Below are positions 1-6,350 of a stretch of DNA of 12,037 bases, one piece after another. The stretch lies in assembly GCA_014379815.1 (NCBI GenBank), contig JACMLA010000497.1:1-12037 (forward strand), given 5' to 3'. The notes below the pieces were generated by a model. The model was not told where the DNA came from. It worked only from the letters and a program-made list of their open reading frames with translations, and made no database searches. Source of the DNA: Bryobacteraceae bacterium. GTDB lineage: Bacteria; Acidobacteriota; Terriglobia; Bryobacterales; Bryobacteraceae. Within the stretch, counting starts at the first letter, position 1; the number at the start of each line of letters is the position of its first letter. The position numbers and the translations under genes are program-made.

Positions 1-885
1 CCCATAATAGCCAGTGCGCGCAATCACCTGCAATGCAGAGTCTTTGGGCCGGATCTGAACTGTATGAAACCGGTTTCTGGTAAGAGGCACGTCCTTTGGG
101 TAGTAGCCGATCAAATACTGTGTCCGCAAATCACGCAGGATTTCCGCAAACGCCTGATCGATACTTTCGATGCCGGGTGCGAACACTTTGCCGCCGGTCG
201 TCTGGGCGAGGGTCGCCAGTGCGTGTTCGCCCCCAACGTTCCTGCCCGCTTCGTTAGTGATCGGGACTGTAAGGACCGGGTAGATCACAGCATCGGCGTT
301 ATGCGCAGCCTCCAGCGCAACATGGAAATCCTTCGCGCTCGTTGTATTGCCGCCATCACTGACAACGATCATGACGTGTCTGCCTTCGCGCCGTGTCAGA
401 TCGCCTGCACCAAGATAGATGGCATCGTATAAAGACGTTCCTGCTTCGGCCTTCAGCTTTTTCAGTTGATCGGCAAACTTCCTGGGATTTTTAGTCCACG
501 CCACGTCCTGGCTGACAACCCAGTTGAAGGACCATAACGCGGCGCGGTCGTCCGGGTTACCCTCCCGGAATAACGCAGTGACGAAGCGGCCGACAGCAGA
601 GGTTTGCTCTTTCATTTTTCCCGCAGTCGAACCGCTGATATCGATGAGGATGGCCACCGATAAAGGTTGCGCTGTGGTTCGCTCAAACAACGCAATCTGC
701 TGCGGAGCACCGTTGTCGGTGACTGCCAGATCCTCGCGCTTCAGATCGCCAATCGGTTTGCCTTCTGCTGTCTTTACCGTCGCGACCAAACGGACGAGTT
801 TGACGTCGACCCGGAAGGTTTCTTCAGAAGTTGTCTGGGCAAGCGCACTGACAGCAATGAGCAGGAATGCCGGAATGGCCTTCAT
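1..885 (-). CDS. Secreted VWFA-domain protein (acidobacterial VWFA-related family), 3' end cut by window
   Basis: The frame is open from an ATG at 885 to the left edge, giving 295 residues without a stop. Residues 1-18 form a signal peptide (MKAIPAFLLIAVSALAQ, likely cleaved after ALA), so the product is exported. A short N-terminal strand-rich region (about 20-74) precedes a von Willebrand A domain (about 76-245). Its metal-ion-dependent adhesion site is complete: DISGS at 82-86, Thr150 in AGTSLYDA, and Asp177 in VVSDGGN. The tail around 256-295 (QYLIGYYPKD, ending RTGYYG) is typical of the acidobacterial VWFA-related family, so only a few residues are probably missing. The start codon overlaps the stop of the upstream molybdopterin synthase gene as ATGA, implying translational coupling. 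Partner and ligand are unknown; a metal-dependent protein-binding role outside the cytoplasm is inferred. Confidence 0.88.
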   Translation of the reverse strand, partial: MKAIPAFLLIAVSALAQTTSEETFRVDVKLVRLVATVKTAEGKPIGDLKREDLAVTDNGAPQQIALFERTTAQPLSVAILIDISGSTAGKMKEQTSAVGRFVTALFREGNPDDRAALWSFNWVVSQDVAWTKNPRKFADQLKKLKAEAGTSLYDAIYLGAGDLTRREGRHVMIVVSDGGNTTSAKDFHVALEAAHNADAVIYPVLTVPITNEAGRNVGGEHALATLAQTTGGKVFAPGIESIDQAFAEILRDLRTQYLIGYYPKDVPLTRNRFHTVQIRPKDSALQVIARTGYYG

Positions 886-1562
886 CGCTGCAGAACCGAG
901 TTTTCCCACTCTCCTTCCACCCACACTTCTCCGTCCTCGAAATATTCTTTCTTCCAGACTGGCACCAGCTTTTTCAGGCGATTGATCCCTTCCAGCGCGG
1001 CTTCAAACGCCGGCCTTCTATGCGGTGCAGTGACCACGACGGCAACGCTGGCTTCCCCGATCTCCATGCGACCCAGACGGTGAACCATCGCGATCCCTCC
1101 AATGGAGTGCGACGCAGCAATCGACTCTCCGATTTCGGTCATCACCCGCAAAGCCATGGGCTCGTAGCACTCATAGTCGAGATATTTCGTGAGACGGCCA
1201 TTGGTGTTGTTTCGAACCACTCCAACAAAGTCCACAATTGCTCCATCGCTACCAGCCAGAAGTCTGGCGCGCAAGCTGAGCGTATCAATCGGGTCGCGCG
1301 TCAGAGCAAAGTAGTTGCGATCGGAACCGCCGCTGACCGGTGGCAAAAACGCAATCTCATCGCCTTCCGCAACCATCGTTGTTGTAGCGGCGAACTGCTG
1401 GTTGCGCGCCACAACAATGCCCGGTGCCAATGCGGAAAATCGGGGAAACCGGGCTGCATAGTGATCGAACACATCACTCAGGGACGCCGGTCCGGACAGC
1501 TCCAGAGAGTCCTCTGTCCGACCCGCAATTTCCCGTAATTGCCCGAAAAACAGCACTTTCAC
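882..1562 (-). CDS. moaX: Fused molybdopterin synthase, MoaD-MoaE (MoaX type)
   Basis: Molybdopterin synthase inserts two sulfurs into cyclic pyranopterin monophosphate to make molybdopterin, in the cytoplasm. The small and large subunits are here one chain of 226 residues. Residues 1-79 are the ubiquitin-like MoaD part (MKVLFFGQLREIAG), ending in PPVSGG with the Gly-Gly at 78-79 that must carry the thiocarboxylate. Residues from about 80 are MoaE, with GAIVDFVGVVR at 107-117, HRR at 181-183, and the two active-site lysines expected from E. coli MoaE (Lys119 and Lys126) at 197 and 204 in RLKKLVPVWKK. Both modules look complete. I chose the GTG at 1562 because the only AGG lies at 1570-1572, 7 bases upstream; an in-frame GTG at 1568 would touch it. 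Free MoaD needs an exposed C-terminal Gly-Gly, so proteolytic processing, as reported for M. tuberculosis MoaX, is likely. The stop overlaps the VWFA gene by 4 bases. Confidence 0.92.
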   Translation of the reverse strand: MKVLFFGQLREIAGRTEDSLELSGPASLSDVFDHYAARFPRFSALAPGIVVARNQQFAATTTMVAEGDEIAFLPPVSGGSDRNYFALTRDPIDTLSLRARLLAGSDGAIVDFVGVVRNNTNGRLTKYLDYECYEPMALRVMTEIGESIAASHSIGGIAMVHRLGRMEIGEASVAVVVTAPHRRPAFEAALEGINRLKKLVPVWKKEYFEDGEVWVEGEWENSVLQR

Positions 1563-1567
1563 AAACA

Positions 1568-1572
1568 CACCT
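1568..1572 (-). promoter_or_regulatory. Shine-Dalgarno-like site deciding the moaX start
   Basis: On the minus strand AGGTG lies at 1572-1568. The AGG is 7 bases from the GTG at 1562, but only one base from the GTG at 1568. This favours the shorter product starting MKVLFFGQ, which also matches the usual MoaD N-terminus. Confidence 0.45.
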
Positions 1573-1616
1573 GAATGCTAACAGACGGGCGCTGGGCCTG
1601 GCGGGTTGCTGTTACG

Positions 1617-2042
1617 ATGACCTGCATGCAGACGTTTGAAGTGCGGCTGCGAGTCCGGTACGCGGAAACAGATCAGATGGGCGTCGTGTATCACGCGAAT
1701 TATCTTGTCTGGATGGAGATGGGCAGGGTGGAGTTGTGCCGCTCCCTCGGCGTACGGTATCGCGAGATGGAGCAGCAGGACGGTATTCTGCTCACCGTTG
1801 TGGAAGCAAGCTGCCGCTATCTATGGCCAGCCAGGTACGACGATGAGGTTGTCGTCCGGACCAAAGTAGAGCGAGCCGCGGCGCGACTGCTGCAGTTCAG
1901 CTATGAAATGCTGGAGACCGAATCAGGACGGCTGCTGGCTACCGGGATGACGAAACATCTTCCGTGTGGACAGGACATGCGGCCATGCCGCTTTCCCCAG
2001 AAATATCTGGAACCGTTTGGAATCAGCCAGCACGCCGGCTGA
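1617..2042 (+). CDS. YbgC/4HBT-family acyl-CoA thioesterase
   Basis: This is a single-domain hotdog thioesterase of 141 residues, within the normal YbgC range of about 130-150. The signature RYAETDQMGVVYHANY spans residues 14-29. Asp19 corresponds to the catalytic aspartate of 4-hydroxybenzoyl-CoA thioesterase/YbgC proteins, and His26 to the conserved YHANY histidine. Family members hydrolyse acyl-CoA thioesters in the cytoplasm; the exact substrate cannot be read from sequence. YbgC often sits beside tol-pal genes, but none are seen here. Start choice is uncertain: ATG 1617 has a GGCGGG run 11 bases upstream, ATG 1626 gives the more standard MQTFEVR start, and ATG 1575 would overlap the divergent moaX promoter region. 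The gene ends only 6 bases from the convergent lipA stop, with no terminator hairpin between them. Confidence 0.85.
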   Translation: MTCMQTFEVRLRVRYAETDQMGVVYHANYLVWMEMGRVELCRSLGVRYREMEQQDGILLTVVEASCRYLWPARYDDEVVVRTKVERAAARLLQFSYEMLETESGRLLATGMTKHLPCGQDMRPCRFPQKYLEPFGISQHAG

Positions 2043-2048
2043 CGTCAC

Positions 2049-2927
2049 TTAAACAGCAGCATCGGCGTGGTAGGAACTGCGCACTAGCGGACCGGCTTCC
2101 ACGTGAGTAAATCCCATTGCGTACCCTTCGCGCTGGAGCTCCTGAAACTCCTCAACAGGAACGTAACGGAGGATAGGCAGATGCTTCGGTGAAGGCCTCA
2201 GGTACTGGCCGAGTGTCAGAATATCCACGCTGTGGGCCACAAGATCGCGCATCACACTTAGAATCTCGCTATTGGTTTCGCCCAGCCCCAGCATCATCCC
2301 GGACTTAGCCGGAATGTTGGGACGAAGGCTCTTTGCGTACTGGAGCATGTGCAAGGAACGCTCATAACGAGCGCCCAGTCTTACCTGCCTGTAAAGCCGC
2401 GGCACCGTCTCCATGTTGTGATTCAGAACATCGGGCGAGGCTTGCATAACAATCTCCATGGCCGCCTCATTTCCCTGGAAATCGGGGACCAGAACCTCAA
2501 CCCGGCATCCCGGTATGCGCTCCCGAATCGCACGAATCGTGTCGGCGAAGATCTGCGCGCCACCGTCTTTCTGGTCATCGCGGTTCACACTCGTGACCAC
2601 CGCGTACCGTAAGCCAAGGGCGGCGCAGGCCTCCGCCACACGACGAGGCTCGTCAAAATCCATCTCCAGAGGTGCGCCCTTCTGAACCGCGCAAAATCCG
2701 CACCTTCGCGTGCAGACATTGCCCAGAATCATAAAGGTTGCCGTCCGGCGGTTCCAGCATTCGCCAACGTTTGGGCACGCCGCGCTCTCACAAACCGTGT
2801 GTAGTCTCAGATCTGTTACGAGTTGTTTCAGCTCACGATAGTTCTCGCCAACGGGCGCGGGCGCACGTAACCACTTCGGCCTTTGCGGAGCTTGGGGAGC
2901 TCTTTGTGAACTTATTGATACCAGCAC
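2049..2927 (-). CDS. lipA: Lipoyl synthase (radical SAM)
   Basis: LipA inserts two sulfur atoms into protein-bound octanoyl groups to form lipoyl cofactor for 2-oxoacid dehydrogenases and the glycine cleavage H protein. The 292-residue product has both iron-sulfur cluster signatures. The auxiliary cluster CX4CX5C is at Cys46, Cys51 and Cys57 (CESAACPNVGEC); the radical-SAM CX3CX2C is at Cys72, Cys76 and Cys79 (CTRRCGFC). The C-terminal RSSYHA motif (283-288) supplies the serine that ligates the auxiliary cluster. Length and motifs suggest a functional enzyme. The frame is open up to an ATG at 3086 inside ftcD, but that extension has no LipA character. I place the start at GTG 2927, 10 bases after the ftcD stop; an AAGGG at 2934-2930 is close to it, so the precise start (GTG 2927 or CTG 2924) is uncertain. 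It is the last gene of the HutI-like/ftcD/lipA operon. Confidence 0.95.
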   Translation of the reverse strand: MLVSISSQRAPQAPQRPKWLRAPAPVGENYRELKQLVTDLRLHTVCESAACPNVGECWNRRTATFMILGNVCTRRCGFCAVQKGAPLEMDFDEPRRVAEACAALGLRYAVVTSVNRDDQKDGGAQIFADTIRAIRERIPGCRVEVLVPDFQGNEAAMEIVMQASPDVLNHNMETVPRLYRQVRLGARYERSLHMLQYAKSLRPNIPAKSGMMLGLGETNSEILSVMRDLVAHSVDILTLGQYLRPSPKHLPILRYVPVEEFQELQREGYAMGFTHVEAGPLVRSSYHADAAV

Positions 2928-2937
2928 TACCCTTAGT

Positions 2938-3813
2938 TTAACGTCCACCGATGGACCGGAGACGCGTTTCCAGCACCGTCTCTGCGGTAAAGTTCTCGAA
3001 TTGAAAGAAAGCCTCGGCAGCGCGTTCCAGAGCTGCTGAGGGTAGCAGTCCAATAATTTCGGTTCCTGCGATACGAACGCCGGCATCGTGTGCCCTGCTC
3101 CGGATTGCTTCGAAGACCACGTGCATCGGAGTTGCGTCGAAGTCCGTCAGGTTCATCGAAACTTGTACCTGCCCCCGGGAGAGCAGCGGGAGACCCAGAG
3201 CTTTTACGTGCGGGAACCCTCCCGAAGAAGCCCGAATACTCCTGGCAATACTTCTGGCAACAGACAGATCGCGGGTCGCAAGATTTACGTTCCAGGCAAT
3301 CAGGATCTTGCGCGCGCCGATGATTACCGCGCCTGCGGTCGGGTGCAGTTCAGGGCCACCGATATCCGGCGCCAAACCGCCCTTCCTCACTACTTCCAGG
3401 CGCACACGTTCGCGACGCAGCGCCGCAGCTTCATAGAAGTACACAGGAACTCCCGTCGTGCGCCAGATATCTTCCCCAAGACCGTGTGCCAGGTCAGCAC
3501 ACTCATCCAGAGTTATGTCTTCGATGGGAACGAGTGGAATTACATCGGCGGCTCCGATTCTGGGATGGACGCCTTCATGTCGTCTCAGGTCGATCCGTTC
3601 TACCGCGACCGCGACAGCCCTTGCGGCTGCAGCAACGACAGACTCCGGCGCGCCGACAAAGGTGACAACCGAGCGATGGTGATCCGCGTCGCTGGTCGTG
3701 TGCAAAACCCAGGCTTGCCCATCTGCTTCGACGGCGTCGACGATGGCCTGGATCACAGCCTGGTCTCTGCCCTCAGAGAAGTTTGCGACACACTCAATCA
3801 GGCGTTTCCGCAA
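2938..3813 (-). CDS. ftcD: Glutamate formimidoyltransferase (FtcD transferase part)
   Basis: FtcD transfers the formimino group of N-formimino-L-glutamate to tetrahydrofolate, the last carbon-recovering step of one branch of histidine degradation. The product has 291 residues and contains the N-terminal and middle transferase subdomains only; the cyclodeaminase domain of the animal bifunctional enzyme is absent. The family start LIECVANFSEGRD is at 5-17. His83 in HEGVHPRIGAADV aligns with catalytic His82 of the porcine enzyme. GAVIIGARKILIAWNVNL and a QVSMNLTDF segment match the substrate- and folate-binding region. The start is TTG 3813, supported by AGGAAGG at 3829-3823 with 9 bases of spacing. 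It overlaps the preceding HutI-like gene by 16 bases, so the two are translationally coupled. Everything visible suggests an active enzyme, in contrast with its neighbour. Confidence 0.93.
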   Translation of the reverse strand: MRKRLIECVANFSEGRDQAVIQAIVDAVEADGQAWVLHTTSDADHHRSVVTFVGAPESVVAAAARAVAVAVERIDLRRHEGVHPRIGAADVIPLVPIEDITLDECADLAHGLGEDIWRTTGVPVYFYEAAALRRERVRLEVVRKGGLAPDIGGPELHPTAGAVIIGARKILIAWNVNLATRDLSVARSIARSIRASSGGFPHVKALGLPLLSRGQVQVSMNLTDFDATPMHVVFEAIRSRAHDAGVRIAGTEIIGLLPSAALERAAEAFFQFENFTAETVLETRLRSIGGR

Positions 3814-5072
3814 GAAATAGCACCTTCCTCATAGGCGAGAACGCCTTTGCGAATTACGGCAGCCACCAGATTCCCGCCGTAGTACAAGGGAATTTCGCGA
3901 TAGTCAGAGACCCCGAGAATACAAACATCCGCGTCTTTCCCAAACTCCAGAGAGCCGCATCGGCCCGCTGTCCCCAGTGCGTGCGCTCCATTGATGGTGG
4001 ACGCGCAGATCGATTCCTCCGGCGTCAGATTCAGTTGCAGGCACGCCATTGCCATCACCATTTGCATGCTGACTGTGGAGCAAAGAGATGGTTCGAATCC
4101 CGAACCCAATGCGATTGCGCCCCCCGCTTCGATCAGATTTCTTACCGTGCGCGCACGGTAGCTGCCGCCCAGCTGACTGCAGGGCAGCAGTGTCGTGATA
4201 GCTCGCGTTCGCCCCAGAGCCTCGGCCTGTGCATCTGTCATCGAAGGAGTTCCCCCAATGCTGACAGCATCGCTGGCTACTGCGAGCGCAATTGCCTCAT
4301 TCATGTTGTCACCAGCCGGTTGCACCTTAACCGGAAGGCCGTTGCGCTTCGCCGCATCCACCACTTCAGACGCTTCCTTGAAATGAAGCGCTCCGGGACC
4401 GCACGCTACCTCGGCAAAACGCGACAGACCTTTTTCAGATAATCTTGGCAAAATATCTTCCTTAAGCCAGTTAACATATTCAGGAATCTCAGTATGTTCC
4501 GCACTAATTGCTTGCCCAGCCACAAAAGAAGAAATTACCGATACGCACCGGTCGTTGACCTTGCTCAACACGCGAAGCATCTTAAGTTCTGCCGATGCTG
4601 CCAGACCGTAGCCTGTCTTCACCTCCATGGTGGTGGTGCCATGACGCAGGAAAGACTCTATTTGCTTTGCGGCGTAAAACTCCAGAGCGGCACCTGGAGT
4701 ATTGCGCAAGTACTGGACTGTCGCTGCCAGTTCTGAAGGAGCAACAAACCTGGCGCTCTGTTCGGTGCGCCGGTCGTTGGGCCGGTGTGGAAGCAAACGC
4801 CCTGGAAGACCCAAAATCTGTGTGTGTGTGTCGACAAATCCTGGAAGAACGACGCGGCCGGCAGCGCTTATTTCTCTGGCGGATTTGGCTTCCGCCAGGT
4901 TCTCGATCCTGCGTGTTGGACCCACGCTGGCGATCACTCCGTTGACGACAAGCACCGAGCCGTCCTCAATGACACCAAGGTCCTGAAGTGTGTCCCCGCG
5001 GCGTGGTCCAGAACCCTGACCATGCAATGTCAGGAGTTGACGTGCCCCTCGCACCAGCAGATTTGATTTCAT
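3798..5072 (-). CDS. HutI-like amidohydrolase-fold protein lacking metal ligands (putative pseudoenzyme)
   Basis: The 424-residue product aligns end to end with imidazolonepropionase (HutI, about 421 residues in B. subtilis), which hydrolyses 4-imidazolone-5-propanoate to formiminoglutamate. Conserved structural segments include GPRRGDTLQDLGVIEDG (22-38), PGFVDTHT (77-84), HGTTTMEVKTGYGL (144-157), ARTVRNLIEAG (307-317) and IPLYYGGNLV (394-403). The active site is not conserved. HxH is HTQ (His83 kept, Gln85); the HAIPPE histidine is Gln187; the KIHAD histidine is Gln251; the ADH pair is Gly273-Gly274; and the metal-binding Asp of ATDFNP is Gly325. The open frame, strong Shine-Dalgarno (AAGGGAGGT at 5088-5080, 7 bases before ATG 5072) and overlap with ftcD argue against a decaying pseudogene. 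A non-catalytic partner of FtcD, or a new metal-independent activity, is inference. A standard tool would call this imidazolonepropionase; I would not transfer that function. The HutI reference alignment is from memory. Confidence 0.85.
   Translation of the reverse strand: MKSNLLVRGARQLLTLHGQGSGPRRGDTLQDLGVIEDGSVLVVNGVIASVGPTRRIENLAEAKSAREISAAGRVVLPGFVDTHTQILGLPGRLLPHRPNDRRTEQSARFVAPSELAATVQYLRNTPGAALEFYAAKQIESFLRHGTTTMEVKTGYGLAASAELKMLRVLSKVNDRCVSVISSFVAGQAISAEHTEIPEYVNWLKEDILPRLSEKGLSRFAEVACGPGALHFKEASEVVDAAKRNGLPVKVQPAGDNMNEAIALAVASDAVSIGGTPSMTDAQAEALGRTRAITTLLPCSQLGGSYRARTVRNLIEAGGAIALGSGFEPSLCSTVSMQMVMAMACLQLNLTPEESICASTINGAHALGTAGRCGSLEFGKDADVCILGVSDYREIPLYYGGNLVAAVIRKGVLAYEEGAISCGNA
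3823..3829 (-). promoter_or_regulatory. Ribosome binding site fixing the ftcD TTG start
   Basis: AGGAAGG on the minus strand lies inside the last codons of the HutI-like gene, 9 bases upstream of TTG 3813. No ATG is present near the expected FtcD N-terminus, so this site is the main evidence for the TTG start and the 16-base gene overlap. Confidence 0.6.
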
Positions 5073-5079
5073 GAATACG

Positions 5080-5088
5080 ACCTCCCTT
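5080..5088 (-). promoter_or_regulatory. Strong Shine-Dalgarno of the HutI-like gene
   Basis: AAGGGAGGT on the minus strand, 7 bases before ATG 5072, is one of the best ribosome binding sites in the window. It shows the HutI-like gene is set up for efficient translation despite its missing active-site residues. Confidence 0.7.
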
Positions 5089-5127
5089 GCAGGAAAACAG
5101 GAGAGTGCCGAAGCGCTTAAGACTTAA

Positions 5128-5156
5128 TTTATAACGCCTTTGCTGTGGAATAGTAA
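5128..5156 (-). promoter_or_regulatory. Candidate sigma-70 promoter for the HutI-like/ftcD/lipA operon
   Basis: On the minus strand TATAAA (5133-5128) resembles a -10 box. It is preceded, after exactly 17 bases, by TTACTA (5156-5151), a poor -35 match. This would give a leader of roughly 50 bases before ATG 5072. The 115-base divergent region between the HutI-like gene and thpR is AT-richer than its surroundings, as expected for a promoter. It also holds the palindrome AAGCGCTT at 5111-5118 downstream of the -10. This is a visual match only. Confidence 0.35.
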
Positions 5157-5187
5157 GCGCAATTTTGCAACTTTCACGCGGTAACCT

Positions 5188-5748
5188 GTGGACGTGCGTC
5201 TATTTACCGGTCTTGCGCTTCCAGCGGAGACAGAAAAACAAATTGCTGATCTGCTGGAAACGCTTCGTCCGACAGCGCCGCTCGCGTGGACTCGGGTCGG
5301 CAATTTGCACGTGACAACGCGCTTCATCGGAGAGTGGCCCGAAGAACAGCTGGAAGAATTAAAGGAACGCCTGACCACGCTTCAGGAACGATCCCCCCTA
5401 TCCATCTCGATTAGCGGAATCGGATGGTTTCCAAATCCGCATTCCCCGCGAGTTCTGTTTGCCGGGGTTCGCGCGTCGGAAGACTTGCAGCGTCTTGTCT
5501 CAGATACCAACGCCGTTCTGCAGACCCTTGGGCTTGCTCCGGAAGAGAAGGCGTTCCGTCCTCATCTGACCCTGGCCCGCATCAACAAATCCAGCGTTTC
5601 TCTCGCCGCGCTAAGGCAGAGCATCGCGTCGCGGGACTCGCCGGACTTTGGAGACTTTCTCGTATCCGGCTTCTCGCTATTTCAAAGTAAGCCTGGTCCC
5701 GGAGGTTCGATTTATACTCGACTCGCGGACTTTCGCTTCCTACAATGA
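5188..5748 (+). CDS. thpR: RNA 2',3'-cyclic phosphodiesterase (2H phosphoesterase)
   Basis: ThpR/LigT enzymes of the 2H phosphoesterase superfamily hydrolyse 2',3'-cyclic phosphate ends of RNA to 2'-phosphates and can ligate tRNA half-molecules in vitro; the physiological role is unclear. The 186-residue product has the two family-defining HxTx motifs, HVTT at 41-44 and HLTL at 126-129, at the usual spacing. The N-terminus RLFTGLALP fits the family. There is no ATG; the start is GTG 5188, or possibly GTG 5194, which would give the common MRLF beginning. The weak GG at 5180-5181 favours 5188. It opens a plus-strand operon and its stop overlaps the plsY start by 4 bases (ATGA). Confidence 0.92.
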   Translation: MDVRLFTGLALPAETEKQIADLLETLRPTAPLAWTRVGNLHVTTRFIGEWPEEQLEELKERLTTLQERSPLSISISGIGWFPNPHSPRVLFAGVRASEDLQRLVSDTNAVLQTLGLAPEEKAFRPHLTLARINKSSVSLAALRQSIASRDSPDFGDFLVSGFSLFQSKPGPGGSIYTRLADFRFLQ

Positions 5749-6350
5749 CTGTCTTTCTTGTTCTGCTTGCTGCCTACGCGATCGGCGGAATACCCTTCGG
5801 CTACATAATCGTCCGCCTCGCCACGGGGCGGGATATCCGTTCCAGCGGGAGCGGGAACATCGGCGCGACCAACGTTCTCCGGACTACGAGTCGAACGCTT
5901 GGGATTCTGACACTCGTTCTTGATATATCGAAAGGTGTACTGGCGGTGTGGCTGGCAGACCGTTTTTTGAATGGCTCGCTACTCTGGATGAGCGCTACAA
6001 CACTCGCTGTGATGGCCGGCCATGCGTTCCCGGCAGCTCTGCGGTTTCGTGGAGGAAAAGCGGTAGCTACCTTCATCGGAGCATTCCTGTATCTGACTCC
6101 GGTTCCACTCTTATCGATCCTTGTTCTGTTCGTCGTCGCGGTCGCTTTAAGCCGGTTTATCTCTCTGGGATCCGTGGTTGCAGCGGGTCTGTTTCCGCTG
6201 GCTGTCTGGTTGATTGACCATCCGCCCTGGTATGTGACCTCGGCAGCAGTTCTGGCCGGTGCATTCATCGTATTCCGCCATCGCGCGAATCTTGCCCGCA
6301 TTCGGGAAGGCAACGAAAACGTGTTTACCTTCGGAGGCCGTCAGCATTGA
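5745..6350 (+). CDS. plsY: Acyl-phosphate:glycerol-3-phosphate acyltransferase
   Basis: PlsY moves an acyl group from acyl-phosphate to the sn-1 position of glycerol-3-phosphate, giving lysophosphatidate, the first committed step of membrane phospholipid synthesis in bacteria using the PlsX/PlsY route. The 201-residue integral membrane protein has all three cytoplasmic motifs: SGSGNIGATN (34-43), GHAFP..LRFRGGKAVAT (92-109) and RHRANLARIREGNE (178-191). Several hydrophobic helices (about 1-24, 53-72, 80-98, 112-135, 141-157, 163-178) match the multi-pass topology. Length is typical. The start ATG overlaps the thpR stop, and the stop TGA overlaps the TTG start of gpsA, so the three genes form one coupled unit. 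It consumes the product of the next gene. Confidence 0.96.
   Translation: MTVFLVLLAAYAIGGIPFGYIIVRLATGRDIRSSGSGNIGATNVLRTTSRTLGILTLVLDISKGVLAVWLADRFLNGSLLWMSATTLAVMAGHAFPAALRFRGGKAVATFIGAFLYLTPVPLLSILVLFVVAVALSRFISLGSVVAAGLFPLAVWLIDHPPWYVTSAAVLAGAFIVFRHRANLARIREGNENVFTFGGRQH

Noticed and set aside
1569..1616. Promoters in the divergent moaX/thioesterase gap
   Set aside because: No pair of -35 and -10 boxes better than chance was visible on either strand.
2043..2048. Terminator between the convergent thioesterase and lipA genes
   Set aside because: Only 6 bases separate the stops and no hairpin with a T-run is visible; the same holds for 9106-9116.
2928..3086. N-terminal extension of LipA to an ATG at 3086
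   Set aside because: The extra 53 residues lie wholly within ftcD and its gap and show no LipA similarity; GTG 2927 gives the normal length.
3088..3834. 248-codon plus-strand frame opposite ftcD
   Set aside because: Cys/Arg-rich low-quality translation antisense to a clear FtcD; no family features.
3798..5072. HutI-like gene as a decaying pseudogene
   Set aside because: No stop or frameshift, strong ribosome binding site, full length, and conserved non-catalytic motifs; selective loss of ligands fits a pseudoenzyme better.
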